From Helicobacter apodemus (GTDB lineage Bacteria > Campylobacterota > Campylobacteria > Campylobacterales > Helicobacteraceae), in contig NZ_JRPC02000003.1 in the NCBI RefSeq assembly GCF_000765745.2, positions 1 to 64,000 of the forward strand: a DNA stretch of 64,000 nt. Direction: 5' to 3'. A program made the position numbers and the translations under genes. This document shows positions 63,152 through 64,000 of the stretch, piece by piece (the stretch's first letter is position 1; each line of letters starts with the position of its first letter). The notes under the pieces were generated by a model. The model was not told where the DNA came from. It searched no databases and saw nothing but the letters and a program-made list of their open reading frames with translations.

Positions 63152-64000
63152 TTATTGGTTATCTTTTTTGATATTAGTTAATATTGCGTGAGCTGCTATA
63201 CCAATTGCAGCAGCACCTAGCAAAGTAATCCCAATATTATCAGCGGTTCTATCTGCACCACCAAAGAATGGTGTATTATACAGCTTATTGGCCATAGGCT
63301 CTTCAAAAGGACCCATTGTATCCCAAAAATTTGGTTCACTACAGCCTATACAACCATGCCCTGCTTGAATAGGCCAACTTGTATGGGAATTAAAACGGAG
63401 CTTAGAACAATTATTAAAAGTGTAAGGTCCTTTACAACCCATTTTATAGAGACAATAACTATCTTTTGCACCATCATCCCCAAAAGCTTGCACGAACTCT
63501 CCTGCATCAAAATGCCCTCTTCTCTCACAAAGATCGTGAATCCTAAGTCCATAAGCCCATTTTGGACGATTAAATGCATCAAGACTTGGTAATGTCCCAA
63601 AAAGAATAAAATGAATAACATTACCAACAATATTTTTTTCACTTGGCGGACAACCAGGAACATTAATCACTGGTTTATTAATAACTTGACTTAAAGGTTT
63701 TGTTGCTGTTGGATTTGGATTAGCTGCTTGAATTCCACCAAAGCTAGAACAGGTGCCAATTGCAAAAATAGCCGCTGCGTGTTCACTTGCCTCTACAGTG
63801 CCTTGCCAACCCGTCTTTCCATGTGCCCCAATAGTTAGATACTGCCCTTCTAATCCAGTAGGGATTCCTCCCTCCACCATTAACACATAACGACCTTTAT
63901 ATTTTTCAATAGCAGCTTCTAAATTATGTTCTGCTTGAAATCCTGAAGCTGCCATAAGTGTTTCATGGTATTCTAAAGAGATGTAATCAAAAATCAAACT
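63152..64000 (-). CDS. hydA: Ni-Fe hydrogenase small subunit (N-terminus outside window)
   Basis: The 3' 283 codons of hydA; the frame is open to the right edge, so the Tat signal and about 100 residues lie outside. Iron-sulphur ligands are visible in AIGTCSSFGGI, NVPGCPPSEKN, IHDLCERRGHF, YKMGCKGP and HGCIGCSEP. A C-terminal membrane anchor NIGITLLGAAAIGIAAHAIL follows. First gene of hydABCDE. Confidence 0.95.
   Translation of the reverse strand, partial: SLIFDYISLEYHETLMAASGFQAEHNLEAAIEKYKGRYVLMVEGGIPTGLEGQYLTIGAHGKTGWQGTVEASEHAAAIFAIGTCSSFGGIQAANPNPTATKPLSQVINKPVINVPGCPPSEKNIVGNVIHFILFGTLPSLDAFNRPKWAYGLRIHDLCERRGHFDAGEFVQAFGDDGAKDSYCLYKMGCKGPYTFNNCSKLRFNSHTSWPIQAGHGCIGCSEPNFWDTMGPFEEPMANKLYNTPFFGGADRTADNIGITLLGAAAIGIAAHAILTNIKKDNQ

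Noticed and set aside
63346..63663. 105-codon frame inside hydA
   Set aside because: Out-of-frame shadow of a strongly conserved hydrogenase gene.
1..64000. CRISPR array, tRNA or rRNA genes, intact transposase
   Set aside because: Looked for regular spaced repeats, tRNA 3' arms and transposase motifs by eye; none found. A tRNA scan program would be needed to exclude a tRNA safely.

Overview
The window reads as the chromosome of an enterohepatic Helicobacter or a close Campylobacterota relative. The evidence is AT-rich DNA, a hydABCDE quinone-reactive Ni-Fe hydrogenase operon, flgM/flgN-like/flgK with a sigma28-type promoter, MdaB, AmiE, poly-G/poly-C phase-variation tracts and many restriction-modification genes. 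I could run no database search; family calls rest on motifs and reading of translations.

Layout. 1-6656: the end of an integrative element or prophage, with a giant multidomain polyvalent protein (5' end outside the window) and a small methyltransferase. 6886-16566: mdaB, a frameshifted heme-binding-like gene, a poly-G switched type IIG restriction-modification gene, a HAD phosphatase, an arsP-arsR pair and a secreted vWA protein. 16567-17862: a junkyard of broken genes (MATE pump, Tat-signal gene, ogt). 18541-22929: a restriction-modification operon with two methyltransferases and two HNH proteins. 23515-25493: a MATE/hydrolase chimera next to a two-gene CBASS-like system (SLATT membrane effector plus SMODS nucleotidyltransferase). 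25537-30284: type III restriction-modification. 30585-33011: frameshifted MFS pump and a dead alpha/beta hydrolase behind near-identical promoters. 33258-35650: a candidate group I intron-like RNA, an unknown gene and a POT peptide transporter. 36110-39270: amiE and an amiB-like AAA+ gene lying between two fragments of a DUF262/DUF1524 gene. 39340-43856: a decayed DUF268 gene, intact ogt, a small secreted double-glycine protein and an EF-hand protein.

From about 43866 the region becomes mostly ordinary core genome: Zn/Cd-type P-type ATPase with its ArsR/SmtB regulator, DUF302 protein, CPA1 antiporter, outer membrane protein, TIGR02757 protein, flgK-flgN-flgM, thiE-like, atpB, RDD protein, pyrE, a dead poly-C FkbM methyltransferase, frr, secG, msrQ-msrP and hydE-D-C-B-A. 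hydE is split by a frameshift in a T9 run, and hydA runs off the right edge.

The left two thirds is accessory DNA dominated by defence (type IIG, a type II-like cluster, type III, CBASS, remnants of DUF262/DUF1524 and of a specificity subunit) and by gene decay. Three loci in it share an almost identical promoter with the same 19-bp spacer and an inverted repeat between -35 and -10, which suggests one common regulator for a detoxification set that is now largely broken. No tRNA, rRNA, CRISPR array or intact transposase was recognised.
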